NCBI RefSeq assembly: GCF_040932035.1
Contig: NZ_JBFRBB010000001.1
Location: forward strand, 434,001-498,000
Origin: Hoeflea_A sp040932035
GTDB lineage: Bacteria; Pseudomonadota; Alphaproteobacteria; Rhizobiales; Rhizobiaceae
Reading direction: 5' to 3'
Length of the DNA stretch: 64,000 nt
This document shows, one piece after another, positions 8,846 to 17,302 of the stretch. Under the pieces are notes generated by a model, which saw nothing but the letters and a program-made list of their open reading frames with translations, did no database searches and was not told where the DNA came from. Made by a program: the position numbers and the translations under genes. Position 1 is the stretch's first letter. Each line of letters opens with the position of its first letter.

Positions 8846-10132
8846 TCAATTCGGATGCCAATACAGCAATTCTCCCAATAGATATCCCAAATAACCCATG
8901 GCAGCGGCAGCCAAGGCCGTCAGCAGCAGTCGTAAACCCTGTCGCGCGCCGCCAATGAACCAGGCCAGACCGACCTTTGAAACCGTATTTGCCAAAACGG
9001 CAACCAATATTGCCAGCGCAGTGCTGCCGGTTGCCAATTGAGAGCGCCCCAGTCTGGCAAGTGACAGGGATATCGCATCTATATCGGCCAGTCCCGATAC
9101 GGCCGCCACCGTGAGAATACCTGTTTCGCCAACGCGGCCCGCGGCCGCATCCACCACCACCATGACGAAAGCAAGCAGCGCCCCGAAACCCAGAACTGAC
9201 TTCAGGTTGAATGGGTTGCGCAGTGACAATGGTTCGTGATCCGTTTCAGCATCGCCGCGTCTCATAAGAAACACGCCGCTACAGACCATGGTTGTCCCGG
9301 CAAGCAGCAGTGGCGGAGCCAACCACCGCATCAAGAGAGGATTGAAAACTCCGACTATTACAAGAACCCGAAAGACCATGATGGCGCCGGCGAAAACGGT
9401 GCCTCCGGCAAATAAGCGCTCCCGGTCCGGATGGGCCTTCGCAAGCCGTGACATGTTCATGGTGGTAACCGTCGAGGAAACAAGTCCGCCTGCAAGGCCA
9501 GACAGGAGGATACCTGTGCGCTCGCCTGCAATCTTGATTGCCAAATATCCGACGAATGACAGCGCTGCGATCATGATTGTCATCAACCAGAGTTCCCGCG
9601 GATTGAGTGTGCCGAAAAAACCGCTCATCTGCTCGGGAAGGATCGGGTATAAAATGACGGTCATCGCCAGCAGAACGAGGCTGGCTCTAAGTTCCTGCCA
9701 GGTTATGCGTTTGACCCATTCATGCAGTGCTGCCTTGGACGCCAGAATGCCGGCAACACCGACTCCGAAAGCCGCAGCGGCGACAGTGTCTCCAAGCACG
9801 GTGAAAGCGCCGAGCGCGAATGTCAGCATGGCGGCAACCACAGTGGTTGTTCCGAAGTCTCCGGCAGAAGCAGCCTCGCGATAGCGAAAGGCGGCTACGG
9901 TGATTGTCACCACGACAAATACGACCACGAGCGCAAGCAGCCCGATTGCCCCTTGACCTCGGGTCAGTAAGCCGAAGATGCCGCCAAGCAGGCCGATAAG
10001 CGCAAATGTTCTGACACCTGCGACGCGCGTGCCCTCGGGATTATCCCGCTCATGCCAGCCGCGTTCGATACCGATGAGAGTGCCAATCGCCAGTGCGACG
10101 GCCAACTGAAGGTAAATGTCGCTGATTTCCAA
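8846..10132 (-). CDS. MgtC/DUF4010 family membrane protein
   Basis: A 428-residue polytopic membrane protein. Residues about 1-130 match the MgtC/SapB domain (LAVALAIGTLIGIERGW, GVRTFALIGLLGG). The remainder matches DUF4010, with SGLAGGLVSSTVTT and the late motif VSGLADIDAISLSLARL. About twelve hydrophobic segments can be counted. MgtC proteins are tied to Mg2+ limitation and ATP-synthase control, but the two-domain MgtC-DUF4010 proteins have no agreed function. It sits 85 bp downstream of the antiporter on the same strand and is probably cotranscribed with it. Confidence 0.85.
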   Translation of the reverse strand: MEISDIYLQLAVALAIGTLIGIERGWHERDNPEGTRVAGVRTFALIGLLGGIFGLLTRGQGAIGLLALVVVFVVVTITVAAFRYREAASAGDFGTTTVVAAMLTFALGAFTVLGDTVAAAAFGVGVAGILASKAALHEWVKRITWQELRASLVLLAMTVILYPILPEQMSGFFGTLNPRELWLMTIMIAALSFVGYLAIKIAGERTGILLSGLAGGLVSSTVTTMNMSRLAKAHPDRERLFAGGTVFAGAIMVFRVLVIVGVFNPLLMRWLAPPLLLAGTTMVCSGVFLMRRGDAETDHEPLSLRNPFNLKSVLGFGALLAFVMVVVDAAAGRVGETGILTVAAVSGLADIDAISLSLARLGRSQLATGSTALAILVAVLANTVSKVGLAWFIGGARQGLRLLLTALAAAAMGYLGYLLGELLYWHPN

Positions 10133-10217
10133 TGTCGCAACCTCACTTGTCAGATGCCGCGTTCCCTGTGATTATTTTTGACCGGCCAGCTTTCGGCATC
10201 CATGACCAAAACGGGGT

Positions 10218-11381
10218 TCAACGAATTTCACCCACTCGGCGAAGCGCCGTTTGCGTCAACACGGGACCGATTATCTCGAAGATAACCGTTGTTCCGATAG
10301 TCACCACGAGCAAGGTTTCTCTGAATTCCGGTACGTGATTGCTGGCTACGAGCGCCATACCGAGCGCGACACCTGCCTGCGGCATCAGCGCAACGCCGAT
10401 CCAGCGGCCGTACACGGACGGTGCCGACGACAGCCATGCGCCGATCCATCCGCCAAAAATGCGGGCTATAAACCTCAAAATCAGGCATGCGAAGCCGACG
10501 AGGCCGATATATTGAAGGGCGTCAAATTCCAGCGACGCGCCCGCCAGGACGAAAAACAGCACCATGAAAGGCCATTCAATATGCTCGATTTCGTGAAAGG
10601 CCCGCTCGTGATGCCGGGCGAAGTTGATGACAATTGCACCGGCAATCATGCCCGCCAGAAGGAACGAGGCGCCGAGCCAGGTTGAAAGGCCCGCACAGAC
10701 AAATACGATCCCGATCGCCTCTGACTGCATCGGCTCGCCCGGTCGCAACCGGCCGGTCAGGTAAGCTGCGGGAAATCCTACAGCCATGCCTATCAGCGTG
10801 GCGTAGGCGATTTCCCGCAAACCGTCTTCCAGCAATAGGAAACCGCTGCCACCGAGAAGCGCTTTTGCCGCAACCAGCAGAAAGCTGAATACAATGAGGC
10901 CCCAAGCGTCGTCGACGGCGACAATACCCAAAAGCGTTGTCGTGAAGGTACCTTTTGCCTTTGTCTGCCTGACGACGTCCTGCGTTGCGGCCGGAGCGGT
11001 GGCTGTGGCGATGCCGGCAAGAAGCAGCGCCAGTGGTGCTGTGACACCGATCGTCATCAGTCCGCCGGCGACGACAACGGTCGTCGTAACCACTACAGAC
11101 AGGGAAATGGCCAGTATCTGTTTTCCGTTGGCACGCATGTTTTGAGCCGAAAGAATGCCGCCAAGCAAAAACGCCACCATGGTCAGCGCGATCGTTGCCA
11201 GGACTTCGTACCAGTCCGCAAATTCACGGGGCAGAATATCAAGGCCGGATGGTCCTGCAACCACGCCGGACAGGATCAGTAGCGTGACGCGGGGAACCAT
11301 TGTCCGGCGGCCGATTTCGTCGGCAAGCAGCCCGACCAGCAGCAGGCAGCCTATTGTCAGTAATGTGAAATGCAGACCCAT
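10218..11381 (-). CDS. Cation:proton antiporter (CPA family)
   Basis: A 387-residue polytopic protein resembling Na+(K+)/H+ exchangers. The core contains GIATATAPAATQDVVRQTKAKG followed by GIVAVDDAWGLIVFS; the paired acidic residues in VDDA match the ion-binding site of CPA transporters. Hydrophobic helices span nearly the whole chain and no C-terminal RCK domain is present, so it is shorter than KefC types. A FixK box at 11508 lies between it and the divergent phosphoribosyltransferase gene. It may counter ion or pH imbalance when respiration slows; the ion is not predictable. Confidence 0.85.
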   Translation of the reverse strand: MGLHFTLLTIGCLLLVGLLADEIGRRTMVPRVTLLILSGVVAGPSGLDILPREFADWYEVLATIALTMVAFLLGGILSAQNMRANGKQILAISLSVVVTTTVVVAGGLMTIGVTAPLALLLAGIATATAPAATQDVVRQTKAKGTFTTTLLGIVAVDDAWGLIVFSFLLVAAKALLGGSGFLLLEDGLREIAYATLIGMAVGFPAAYLTGRLRPGEPMQSEAIGIVFVCAGLSTWLGASFLLAGMIAGAIVINFARHHERAFHEIEHIEWPFMVLFFVLAGASLEFDALQYIGLVGFACLILRFIARIFGGWIGAWLSSAPSVYGRWIGVALMPQAGVALGMALVASNHVPEFRETLLVVTIGTTVIFEIIGPVLTQTALRRVGEIR

Positions 11382-11507
11382 TTGCGCCTTTCACGCCTCC
11401 TAGCGAATGCATGGATACCAGCGAAATTTCTTTGTCATCCTCTCATGCGATTTCGTCCTGCGTCATGCCGTCGCCAGAAATATACCCCTATGCGCCGCTT
11501 GGTTCTT

Positions 11508-11521
11508 TTGACGCTTGTCAA
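11508..11521. promoter_or_regulatory. FNR/FixK box (divergent promoter)
   Basis: TTGACGCTTGTCAA, strict match. It lies 127 bp before the antiporter start on the minus strand and 96 bp before the phosphoribosyltransferase on the plus strand. Confidence 0.75.
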
Positions 11522-11616
11522 TTATCGGATACGGAATGCACTTAATACTCTGTCAGCCGTCAGCACGGTTGCGACCATGAAAGCTGATGGTGCACAGAAA
11601 ATGGAGGTTTTCTCGT

Positions 11617-12300
11617 ATGTTTGGGGTTGGCCATTTTCGCAGCAGGGAGGATGCGGGCCATCAGTTGTGCGATCACATGCCGGACATTGATCCATTGTCC
11701 ACGGTGGTGGTTGCTTTGCCCAGGGGCGGGGTTCCGGTTGGTGCCGTGATTGCAGAGCGGTTTCGCCTACCCCTTGACGTGCTGCTGATCCGTAAGATCG
11801 GTGTGCCAGGGCACAGGGAACTGGCATTGGGCGCAGTTTCGGACGGCGAAAAACAGGAAATCACCGTTAATGAAGATGTCGCGGCGGCACTGAGGCTCGA
11901 CAGCGATGATATTCGGGAACTTGCCGAGCGCGAACTTCCGGAGCTGGAACGGCGGCGGCAATTGTTTATGCGCGGGCGTCCCCCGATACCGCTGAATGGC
12001 AAGACGGTCGTTCTTGCCGATGACGGCGTGGCAACAGGCGCAACAATGCGGTCGGCCATCAGGATTGTCAGACAACGTCAGCCCGAGCACATCATTCTGG
12101 CACTTCCGGTTGCACCCAGGTCGACGCTCGCGATGTTACGACCAGATGTCGACGAAGTAGTGTGTCTGTTGCAGCCTGAACCCTTCATTTCGGTCGGAAG
12201 TTATTTCTCGGATTTTGGCCAGGTTGACAATTTGGAGGTGGTGGATCTCCTCAGGCGCTGCAACCGCAACAACGACAATGGCGGAAAGGGTGCAGCCTGA
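11617..12300 (+). CDS. Phosphoribosyltransferase domain protein
   Basis: A 227-residue type I PRTase-fold protein. The PRPP-binding loop is VVLADDGVATGATMRSAI (about residues 132-149), preceded by VVVALPRGGVPVGAVIAERF and PLDVLLIRKIGVPGHRELALGAV, the pattern of stand-alone PRTases often found beside dienelactone hydrolases or USPs. The base substrate cannot be assigned. ATG 11617 was chosen over 11587 because GGAGG lies 8 bp upstream. PRTase domains also occur in the mycobacterial DosR set. With the PRPP synthetase 1.8 kb away it may form a PRPP-handling pair. Confidence 0.82.
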   Translation: MFGVGHFRSREDAGHQLCDHMPDIDPLSTVVVALPRGGVPVGAVIAERFRLPLDVLLIRKIGVPGHRELALGAVSDGEKQEITVNEDVAAALRLDSDDIRELAERELPELERRRQLFMRGRPPIPLNGKTVVLADDGVATGATMRSAIRIVRQRQPEHIILALPVAPRSTLAMLRPDVDEVVCLLQPEPFISVGSYFSDFGQVDNLEVVDLLRRCNRNNDNGGKGAA

Positions 12301-12346
12301 AGAGGCCGAAGCAAATGCCGGCGAATGGTCGGGATTGCGTGGCGAA

Positions 12347-13390
12347 TTACCGGCTGTTGTCTGAAATCGGAATTGACAGTTTGGCGGTTTTCCCGTCCAG
12401 ACGCAGGACTGCAGTTGCGGCCCTCACATAAGACAGAGACTGCTCAATCCACATTTTCGGCTTTTCGGGATTCGGGTCCAGCAGATGGTCGATCGCCAAT
12501 CGTGCGCGTAGCAGCAGCCGGAAAACGCTGTAGGTTTCAAGCAATCCGGGCGAGGGTGCATCACCAATGCGCTCTTCGACCAGGTGCAACAACAAAGGGC
12601 CAATCCATTCGGCTCCGGCCTGCCGGCATTCGAGGCCGAGATAATTTACTTCGTCATAAATATCTATCGCCAGCATGTTTGGATCGAATTCAAGCCGGTC
12701 GAATAATACCGGCGGACTGACAAGACATACGTGTTCGGGTCTCAAATCGCCGTGCCCCTCGACAATAAGACCCTCGCAAATGCGGTCTTTGATCTCCGGC
12801 ATGTTTTTATGTAATTGCGTGTGTGAAGCCTTCAAAACCGCATCGATCGAGGAACAATTCAGTTCGGCCCGCATAGCCGTCAGATGTTGTTCGTTGACAC
12901 GTGATTCCCGAATGAGATGGTTCGCGTAGATTGGAGTCAGCACCGGATTTCGGCGCTGCCTGCGGTAGAAATCAGACAGATATGCCGCCAGCTCGGTGAT
13001 CTCGGTGCGTGAGACGTCATTGCCTGTAATGCGATTGCTGAGGAATTGCGCCTCCGGCAGACGCTCCATGACAACCAGCCAGTCGACAATTTTTCCAGAA
13101 CCGTTCAGCGCGAACCTGCCGTCGTTGTCCAGTCTTAGTGGCGTAACGCCCAGGTAAGTATTTGCGGACAATTGAGAATTAAGGCGGTACTCCTCCCGGC
13201 AAAGGTGCTCCCGGCTGTCCAGCCGTGTGGCGTCAAGATATGCAAAGCGAACGGGCTTTTTCATTTTGTAAACCCGTTCGTCCGTTAGAAAGACCATGGC
13301 AGTGTGTGTTTCTCTGACCCGCACTTTATTTGTCGTGCCGGGATAGGATGAGGGATCCTTCAGGAAATCAACCTTGTCACTGAACTTCAT
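12347..13390 (-). CDS. Aminoglycoside-phosphotransferase-like kinase (COG2187 type)
   Basis: A 347-residue protein with the features of COG2187 phosphotransferase-fold proteins: RVRETHTAMVFLTDERVYKMKKPV (ATP-lysine region), then FAYLDATRLDSREHLCREEYRLN, and the Brenner-type catalytic loop EGHGDLRPEHVCL near residue 215. The usual C-terminal P-loop kinase half of longer COG2187 proteins is missing. The substrate is unknown; antibiotic resistance should not be assumed. ATG 13390 (MKFSDKVDF) has AGGG upstream and fits family starts better than the farther upstream start. It lies 77 bp after the DUF2267 gene on the same strand, probably in one operon under the box at 13975. Confidence 0.8.
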   Translation of the reverse strand: MKFSDKVDFLKDPSSYPGTTNKVRVRETHTAMVFLTDERVYKMKKPVRFAYLDATRLDSREHLCREEYRLNSQLSANTYLGVTPLRLDNDGRFALNGSGKIVDWLVVMERLPEAQFLSNRITGNDVSRTEITELAAYLSDFYRRQRRNPVLTPIYANHLIRESRVNEQHLTAMRAELNCSSIDAVLKASHTQLHKNMPEIKDRICEGLIVEGHGDLRPEHVCLVSPPVLFDRLEFDPNMLAIDIYDEVNYLGLECRQAGAEWIGPLLLHLVEERIGDAPSPGLLETYSVFRLLLRARLAIDHLLDPNPEKPKMWIEQSLSYVRAATAVLRLDGKTAKLSIPISDNSR

Positions 13391-13467
13391 GGGTTGCCCT
13401 TTTGCGCACCAACCACGGAAGTGGTTGAGATTCGGGCGGCGGCTGAACGGCACCGTCGGCCGAACCG

Positions 13468-13893
13468 CTAAGGCCAAAGTCGCCTGATATCCTTTGGCAT
13501 CGCCTGTACAACATCGTCGATTTCGCCCGGGGACACGTGGTCCTTCAGCAAAGCGAACACCGCGGTAACCGCGCCCTCGTCATCTGGCAGCGGGTCTTTT
13601 GTGAAACCTGCGTTGACCCGCTGAAGAAACGCTTCTTTATTGCGTGGATGCACAGGGGTGGACGACGGGTTCCAGCCCTCGAAATAGATACCGCGAATGA
13701 GAATGGGCAGTTGCGCCGACAGTTGCGCCGCCTCGTCCACCGACAGCCAGTCTCTTACTGCATGAAGTGTTGCACGCAATAACATGTAGGCCTGCTGACT
13801 TTCCGGCAGATCTGCCGTGTCTCGCAGAACATTCAGCCATTCCTGCACGACATTGGGCGCGTGATCGAGTGTCTTAATGCCAGTGATGTTCAT
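13468..13893 (-). CDS. DUF2267 protein
   Basis: A 141-residue soluble protein with the DUF2267 pattern: an N-terminal helix pair followed by YMLLRATLHAVRDWLSVDEAAQLSAQLPILIRGIYFEGWNP, then a C-terminal helical half (GEIDDVVQAMPKDIRRLWP) resembling a repeat of the first. DUF2267 proteins are common in stress clusters with USPs and BON proteins, but their function is not known. It opens the minus-strand unit with the kinase-like gene, 81 bp from the FixK box at 13975. Confidence 0.85.
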   Translation of the reverse strand: MNITGIKTLDHAPNVVQEWLNVLRDTADLPESQQAYMLLRATLHAVRDWLSVDEAAQLSAQLPILIRGIYFEGWNPSSTPVHPRNKEAFLQRVNAGFTKDPLPDDEGAVTAVFALLKDHVSPGEIDDVVQAMPKDIRRLWP

Positions 13894-13974
13894 GGTCCCA
13901 CCCTCGCGTCTTATTGATGATATGCGGTCTCAGTCATTCGCGGTGCCATTATCAATCCGATGACCGGCCGCAGA

Positions 13975-13988
13975 TTGACGCTCGTCAA
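13975..13988. promoter_or_regulatory. FNR/FixK box (divergent promoter)
   Basis: TTGACGCTCGTCAA, strict match. It lies between the divergent DUF2267 gene and the PRPP synthetase gene, 81 and 87 bp from the respective starts. Confidence 0.78.
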
Positions 13989-14075
13989 TTGGTGTCTGGA
14001 AACCCTACATATAGTGGCAGGCAGTCTGTCGGCGGCTGAGCCGTACGGATTTTGGACCGGACCAAGGGTGGTGCC

Positions 14076-15032
14076 ATGCTGTTTTTCGCATTGAATGGAA
14101 GTGACGATCTGGGACGCAAAATTGCGGCCGCAGGCGGATTTCAGGTTGCGCTGCATGAGGAACGCGAATTTGACGGCGGCGAACACAAGACACGCCCGCT
14201 GACAAGCGTCAGAGGCAAGGATGTTTATGTGCTGCACAGCCTCAACGGGACCTCTGACGCATCAGCCAATGACAAGCTCTGCCGGCTGCTCTTTTTCATT
14301 GCCACATGCAAGGAAAATGGTGCGGCAAGAGTGACTGCTGTCGTTCCCTATCTTGCCTACTCGCGCAAGGACCGGCAAACCAAGGCGCGTGATCCGGTGA
14401 CAACGAAATACGTGGCTGCGCTTTTCGAGGCGGCCGGAACCGACATGATCATTACACTCGATGCCCATACGGTCATTGCGTATCAAAATGCATATCGGTG
14501 CCAATCCATTCACGTCGATCCAAACAGGCTTTTTGCCGAGAGTTTGGTGGCTGCAATGAATTCGGAAAGATATGCCGTTCTGTCGCCTGACGCCGGAGGC
14601 ATTAAGAGGGCGCAATTGTTCCAGGAGACTTTGGAAACCAGCGCGGGTCGAGACATCGCTTTTGCAATGATGGAAAAGCGCCGAAGCGGCGGAGTTGTGT
14701 CAGGAAGTTTATTTGCCGGAGATGTCGACGGGCGCACCGTTTACGTGGTTGACGACATGATTGTCGGTGGCGAAACGGTGAAGCGCGCGGCACGGACGTG
14801 TCTGGAAAACGGCGCCAGGGATGTTCATGTTGTGGCAACCCATGCCCTGTTTGGCGCGAACGGAGCCGAAAATCCTGTTGGAGATGATATTGGCCGCCTT
14901 TTCGTGACGGACAGCATTGAGATGCCGGATCACGTCGCCGCAGCACTAGGCAGCAGGCTTCAGATCGTGTCGGTGGCACCGCTTCTCGGCGCCGTCATCA
15001 ATCGATCACACAGCAGCGCATATGCCTCATAA
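14076..15032 (+). CDS. prs: Ribose-phosphate pyrophosphokinase (accessory PRPP synthetase)
   Basis: A 318-residue Prs-family protein that should make PRPP from ribose-5-phosphate and ATP. Recognisable segments are FALNGSDDLGRKIAAAGG, REFDGGEHKTRPLTSVRGKDV, VVPYLAYSRKDRQTKARDPVTTKYVAALFEAAG (catalytic loop region), ITLDAHT, and the PRPP/ribose loop VYVVDDMIVGGETVKRAA. The last departs from the usual VDDMIDTGGT, so this is a divergent paralogue rather than the housekeeping enzyme. ATG 14076 has a good aagggtgg ribosome site and is preferred to the TTG at 14052. FixK box 87 bp upstream. Confidence 0.87.
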   Translation: MLFFALNGSDDLGRKIAAAGGFQVALHEEREFDGGEHKTRPLTSVRGKDVYVLHSLNGTSDASANDKLCRLLFFIATCKENGAARVTAVVPYLAYSRKDRQTKARDPVTTKYVAALFEAAGTDMIITLDAHTVIAYQNAYRCQSIHVDPNRLFAESLVAAMNSERYAVLSPDAGGIKRAQLFQETLETSAGRDIAFAMMEKRRSGGVVSGSLFAGDVDGRTVYVVDDMIVGGETVKRAARTCLENGARDVHVVATHALFGANGAENPVGDDIGRLFVTDSIEMPDHVAAALGSRLQIVSVAPLLGAVINRSHSSAYAS

Positions 15033-15039
15033 TAATCTG

Positions 15040-15080
15040 CCGGCAGTGAAACCCGTAACGGGATAATTTTTCACTGCTGG
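15040..15080. terminator. Bidirectional terminator between prs and dksA
   Basis: CCGGCAGTGAAA pairs with TTTCACTGCTGG across the stretch with one mismatch, and CCCGT/ACGGG pairs inside the loop. A run of T residues lies in the right arm. It sits exactly between two convergent genes. Confidence 0.65.
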
Positions 15081-15104
15081 TTGCGGTCGGCGGCGTCCAA
15101 ATAT

Positions 15105-15434
15105 CTATGCCATGCAGTTCCGGCATAGGGTAGCATAGGGAACAGCATCCAGGCGCTCTTCGGAAATCGGTTCACCGCATTTCAGGCATTGCCCGTAGAC
15201 CCCGTTCTCGATGCGCTTGAGCGCTGCATCAATGGCCGCCACCTCTTCCTGGCCGGCCAATCCCTGCAGTTCGAACACTTCGTCGAGTTCGCGCTCGGTT
15301 GCGCGTTCCCCTGCATCCGGATTTGCGGGATCGTCCAGCCAATCATCCAGCTTTGTCATGCGTTGGATCAGCTCGGCGCGCCGTTCAAGGAGGGTTTTTC
15401 GCCGGGTTTCCAGGTCTGTCGTCGATTTCTCCAT
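15105..15434 (-). CDS. DksA/TraR family zinc-finger protein
   Basis: A 109-residue protein with a coiled-coil N-terminus (LETRRKTLLERRAELIQRM), an acidic tip region, and a four-cysteine zinc finger (CLKCGEPI near residue 84, CRNC near 105). DksA-type proteins enter the RNA polymerase secondary channel and tune promoters together with ppGpp. The protein is shorter than classical DksA (about 150), in the range of the small TraR/DksA-like forms. It starts 27 bp after the beta-lactamase-fold gene and shares its FixK-box promoter, so it may adjust transcription during low-oxygen arrest. Confidence 0.87.
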   Translation of the reverse strand: MEKSTTDLETRRKTLLERRAELIQRMTKLDDWLDDPANPDAGERATERELDEVFELQGLAGQEEVAAIDAALKRIENGVYGQCLKCGEPISEERLDAVPYATLCRNCMA

Positions 15435-15461
15435 GGGCGGGTCAGCCTCCTTGGGGTGGGA

Positions 15462-16343
15462 TCAAAGCGCATTGATCGGGATTTTCAGATAGGACATCCC
15501 GTTCTGTTCAGGCGGCGGCAATTGTCCGGCGCGCATGTTTATCTGAACTGCAGGCAAGATGAGTGTGGGCATTTCCAGTGTGGCATCGCGTTTGTTGCGC
15601 ATCTCGACAAACCGCTCCTCCGGCGTTCCTGTCTGCACATGGATGTTGTTGTCCATTTCATCCCGGACCGTGGTCTCCCATGCTGGCGGCCGGCCTCCAG
15701 GTTGATAGTCGTGGCACATAAAAAGCCGTGTATCTGGCGGCAGTCCGTAGATCTTTCCGATGGACCGGAAAAGTGTTGCAGCATCTCCGCCGGGAAAATC
15801 ACATCGCGCCGTTCCGAAATCGGGCATGAATAAAGTATCGCCCACAAACGCAGCATCACCGATCAGATAGGTACTGCACGCCGGAGTGTGCCCGGGCGTA
15901 TGAATCACCCGGCCAGTTAGCTCGCCAATGTTAAATGTTTCCTCCGGCCGGAACAGATGGTCGAACTGGCTGCCGTCCGTTTTGAATTCCGGACCTGTGT
16001 TGAAGACTTTGGCGAAGGCTTTTTGTACGGCCGTGATATGTGATCCGATGCCGATGATGGCACCAAGCTGTTCTTTCAAATACGGAGCTGCCGTCACATG
16101 GTCGGCATGGGCGTGGGTTTCAATAATCCACTCAACATTCAGGCCGTGACTTTTTACAAATGCGATGACCTCATCCGCTGACAGGGTTCTTGTGCGCCCC
16201 GATTTCGGATCATAGTCCAAAACCGGATCGATAATGGCGGCAATCTTCGTGGCCGGGTCGGATACAACATAGGTGATTGTATATGTTGCCGGATCGAAGA
16301 ATGCCTCGACATCAGGTTTTGCAACGACTGCTGGCGTTTCCAT
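15462..16343 (-). CDS. Metallo-beta-lactamase-fold hydrolase, persulfide-dioxygenase/Blh-like
   Basis: A 293-residue metallo-beta-lactamase-fold protein. It carries IIETHAHADHVTAA (metal motif H-x-H-x-D-H), HTPGHTPACSTYLIGDAAFVGDTLF (second metal His and bridging Asp), and MCHDY near the C-terminus. The glyoxalase-II-like fold with the THAHADH signature and the long C-terminal tail match the ETHE1/Blh persulfide dioxygenases of alphaproteobacteria, which oxidise glutathione persulfide. No BigR or rhodanese gene is adjacent, so the sulfide role is inferred. A FixK box lies 78 bp upstream; the gene leads a two-gene unit with dksA. Confidence 0.83.
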   Translation of the reverse strand: METPAVVAKPDVEAFFDPATYTITYVVSDPATKIAAIIDPVLDYDPKSGRTRTLSADEVIAFVKSHGLNVEWIIETHAHADHVTAAPYLKEQLGAIIGIGSHITAVQKAFAKVFNTGPEFKTDGSQFDHLFRPEETFNIGELTGRVIHTPGHTPACSTYLIGDAAFVGDTLFMPDFGTARCDFPGGDAATLFRSIGKIYGLPPDTRLFMCHDYQPGGRPPAWETTVRDEMDNNIHVQTGTPEERFVEMRNKRDATLEMPTLILPAVQINMRAGQLPPPEQNGMSYLKIPINAL

Positions 16344-16421
16344 TCCTGGCTCCTCATAGCAGTTTAAGCCTCGGCTGCAGGGGTCCGTGAACCCATTTTA
16401 GCGGCCAGGGAGCGAAGGCCG

Positions 16422-16435
16422 TTGATTTCGGTCAA
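16422..16435. promoter_or_regulatory. FNR/FixK box
   Basis: TTGATTTCGGTCAA, strict match, 78 bp before the MBL-fold gene and just after the end of the fixK-like gene. Confidence 0.75.
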
Positions 16436-16475
16436 CATCTGCTTGTATTGAGGCTCCGCCTGCGGCAGATCCTGA

Positions 16476-17156
16476 TTACTCGCGCTCGGCAAGCGCCTTG
16501 AGTTCCGACGGCCGGCGAACGCAAACGCGATGCTTGTTTGGAAGATCGATGATGCCGTTCTGGCGCAACCGTGTCAGCGTGCGACTGATCGTTTCATGCG
16601 ATAATCCCAGAAAGTCGGCGATATCCGACCGGCACATTGGAATATCGAAACAGGTCCTGCTGTCCTTTTTCTCCCCGACGCGGCCCATCAGCGCGGCCAG
16701 GAATGATGCGACCTTTTCCATGGCGGACTTGCGGCCGAGCATGATGAAGTGCTCCTGCATGTTGTTGACTTCACATGCTGCATATCTGAGCAGTTCATTG
16801 CAGAAATTCGGATCTCGCTCAAAACAGGTGTTGGAGGCATTTTTCCTGTGAACCCTCAATTTGACGTCGCAAACGGTTTCACAGTCGCAATGATAAAAGC
16901 GGTCGTGGCTTAGGCCGACCACATCGCCGGGGTATCCAAAGGAGAGTATTTGACGGCGGCCGTCGAACAGAATTTTGGAGGTGCGCACCACACCTTCGAC
17001 CATCTCGTAGACGAATTCCGCCTCGTCTCCTTCGAAGAATAGCGGGTGACCTGCAGATACATTGATAATCTGTGGTTGGGATTCATTGCTTGCGCTGACC
17101 TGAGTAGAGATTATATTCGAATTATTGAATATACTGACTGGCGATGTAACATACAT
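16476..17156 (-). CDS. fixK: Crp/Fnr-family regulator, FixK type
   Basis: A 226-residue Crp/Fnr protein. An N-terminal cyclic-nucleotide-binding-like barrel (residues about 30-135) is followed by the dimer helix and a winged helix with MCRSDIADFLGLSHETISRTLTRL (residues about 174-197). The recognition residues Glu188, Ser191 and Arg192 match the E-x-x-S-R pattern of FNR/FixK, which reads TTGAT half-sites; such boxes abound in the window. The N-terminal cysteine cluster of iron-sulfur FNR is absent, so oxygen sensing must come from elsewhere, as for FixK. ATG 17156 has GGGAG 8 bp upstream; earlier starts would add about 27 residues. It is divergent from the OmpR-type regulator, as in hFixL-FxkR-FixK systems. 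Confidence 0.87.
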   Translation of the reverse strand: MYVTSPVSIFNNSNIISTQVSASNESQPQIINVSAGHPLFFEGDEAEFVYEMVEGVVRTSKILFDGRRQILSFGYPGDVVGLSHDRFYHCDCETVCDVKLRVHRKNASNTCFERDPNFCNELLRYAACEVNNMQEHFIMLGRKSAMEKVASFLAALMGRVGEKKDSRTCFDIPMCRSDIADFLGLSHETISRTLTRLRQNGIIDLPNKHRVCVRRPSELKALAERE

Positions 17157-17302
17157 TGCAGAATCTCCCATACGCGACTTTTGTACAGGGGCATTCAATC
17201 CTATGCAGGTATCATTGCTATCTCGCATTTGTATCAAAATGTATGAGATCGTATATTTGGCGTGATTGGACGCTTTATTTCACGCTCTGGTGGTGGGCTG
17301 CA

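Noticed and set aside
12347..13390. Antibiotic-resistance aminoglycoside phosphotransferase
   Set aside because: The sequence follows the COG2187 pattern found widely in chromosomes, not known resistance enzymes.
17157..17302. FxkR-type binding site (K-box) between the fixK-like and response-regulator genes
   Set aside because: A GTTACA occurs within the fixK-like coding start and several GATAC-like repeats lie upstream, but I could not find a clean direct repeat with fixed spacing.
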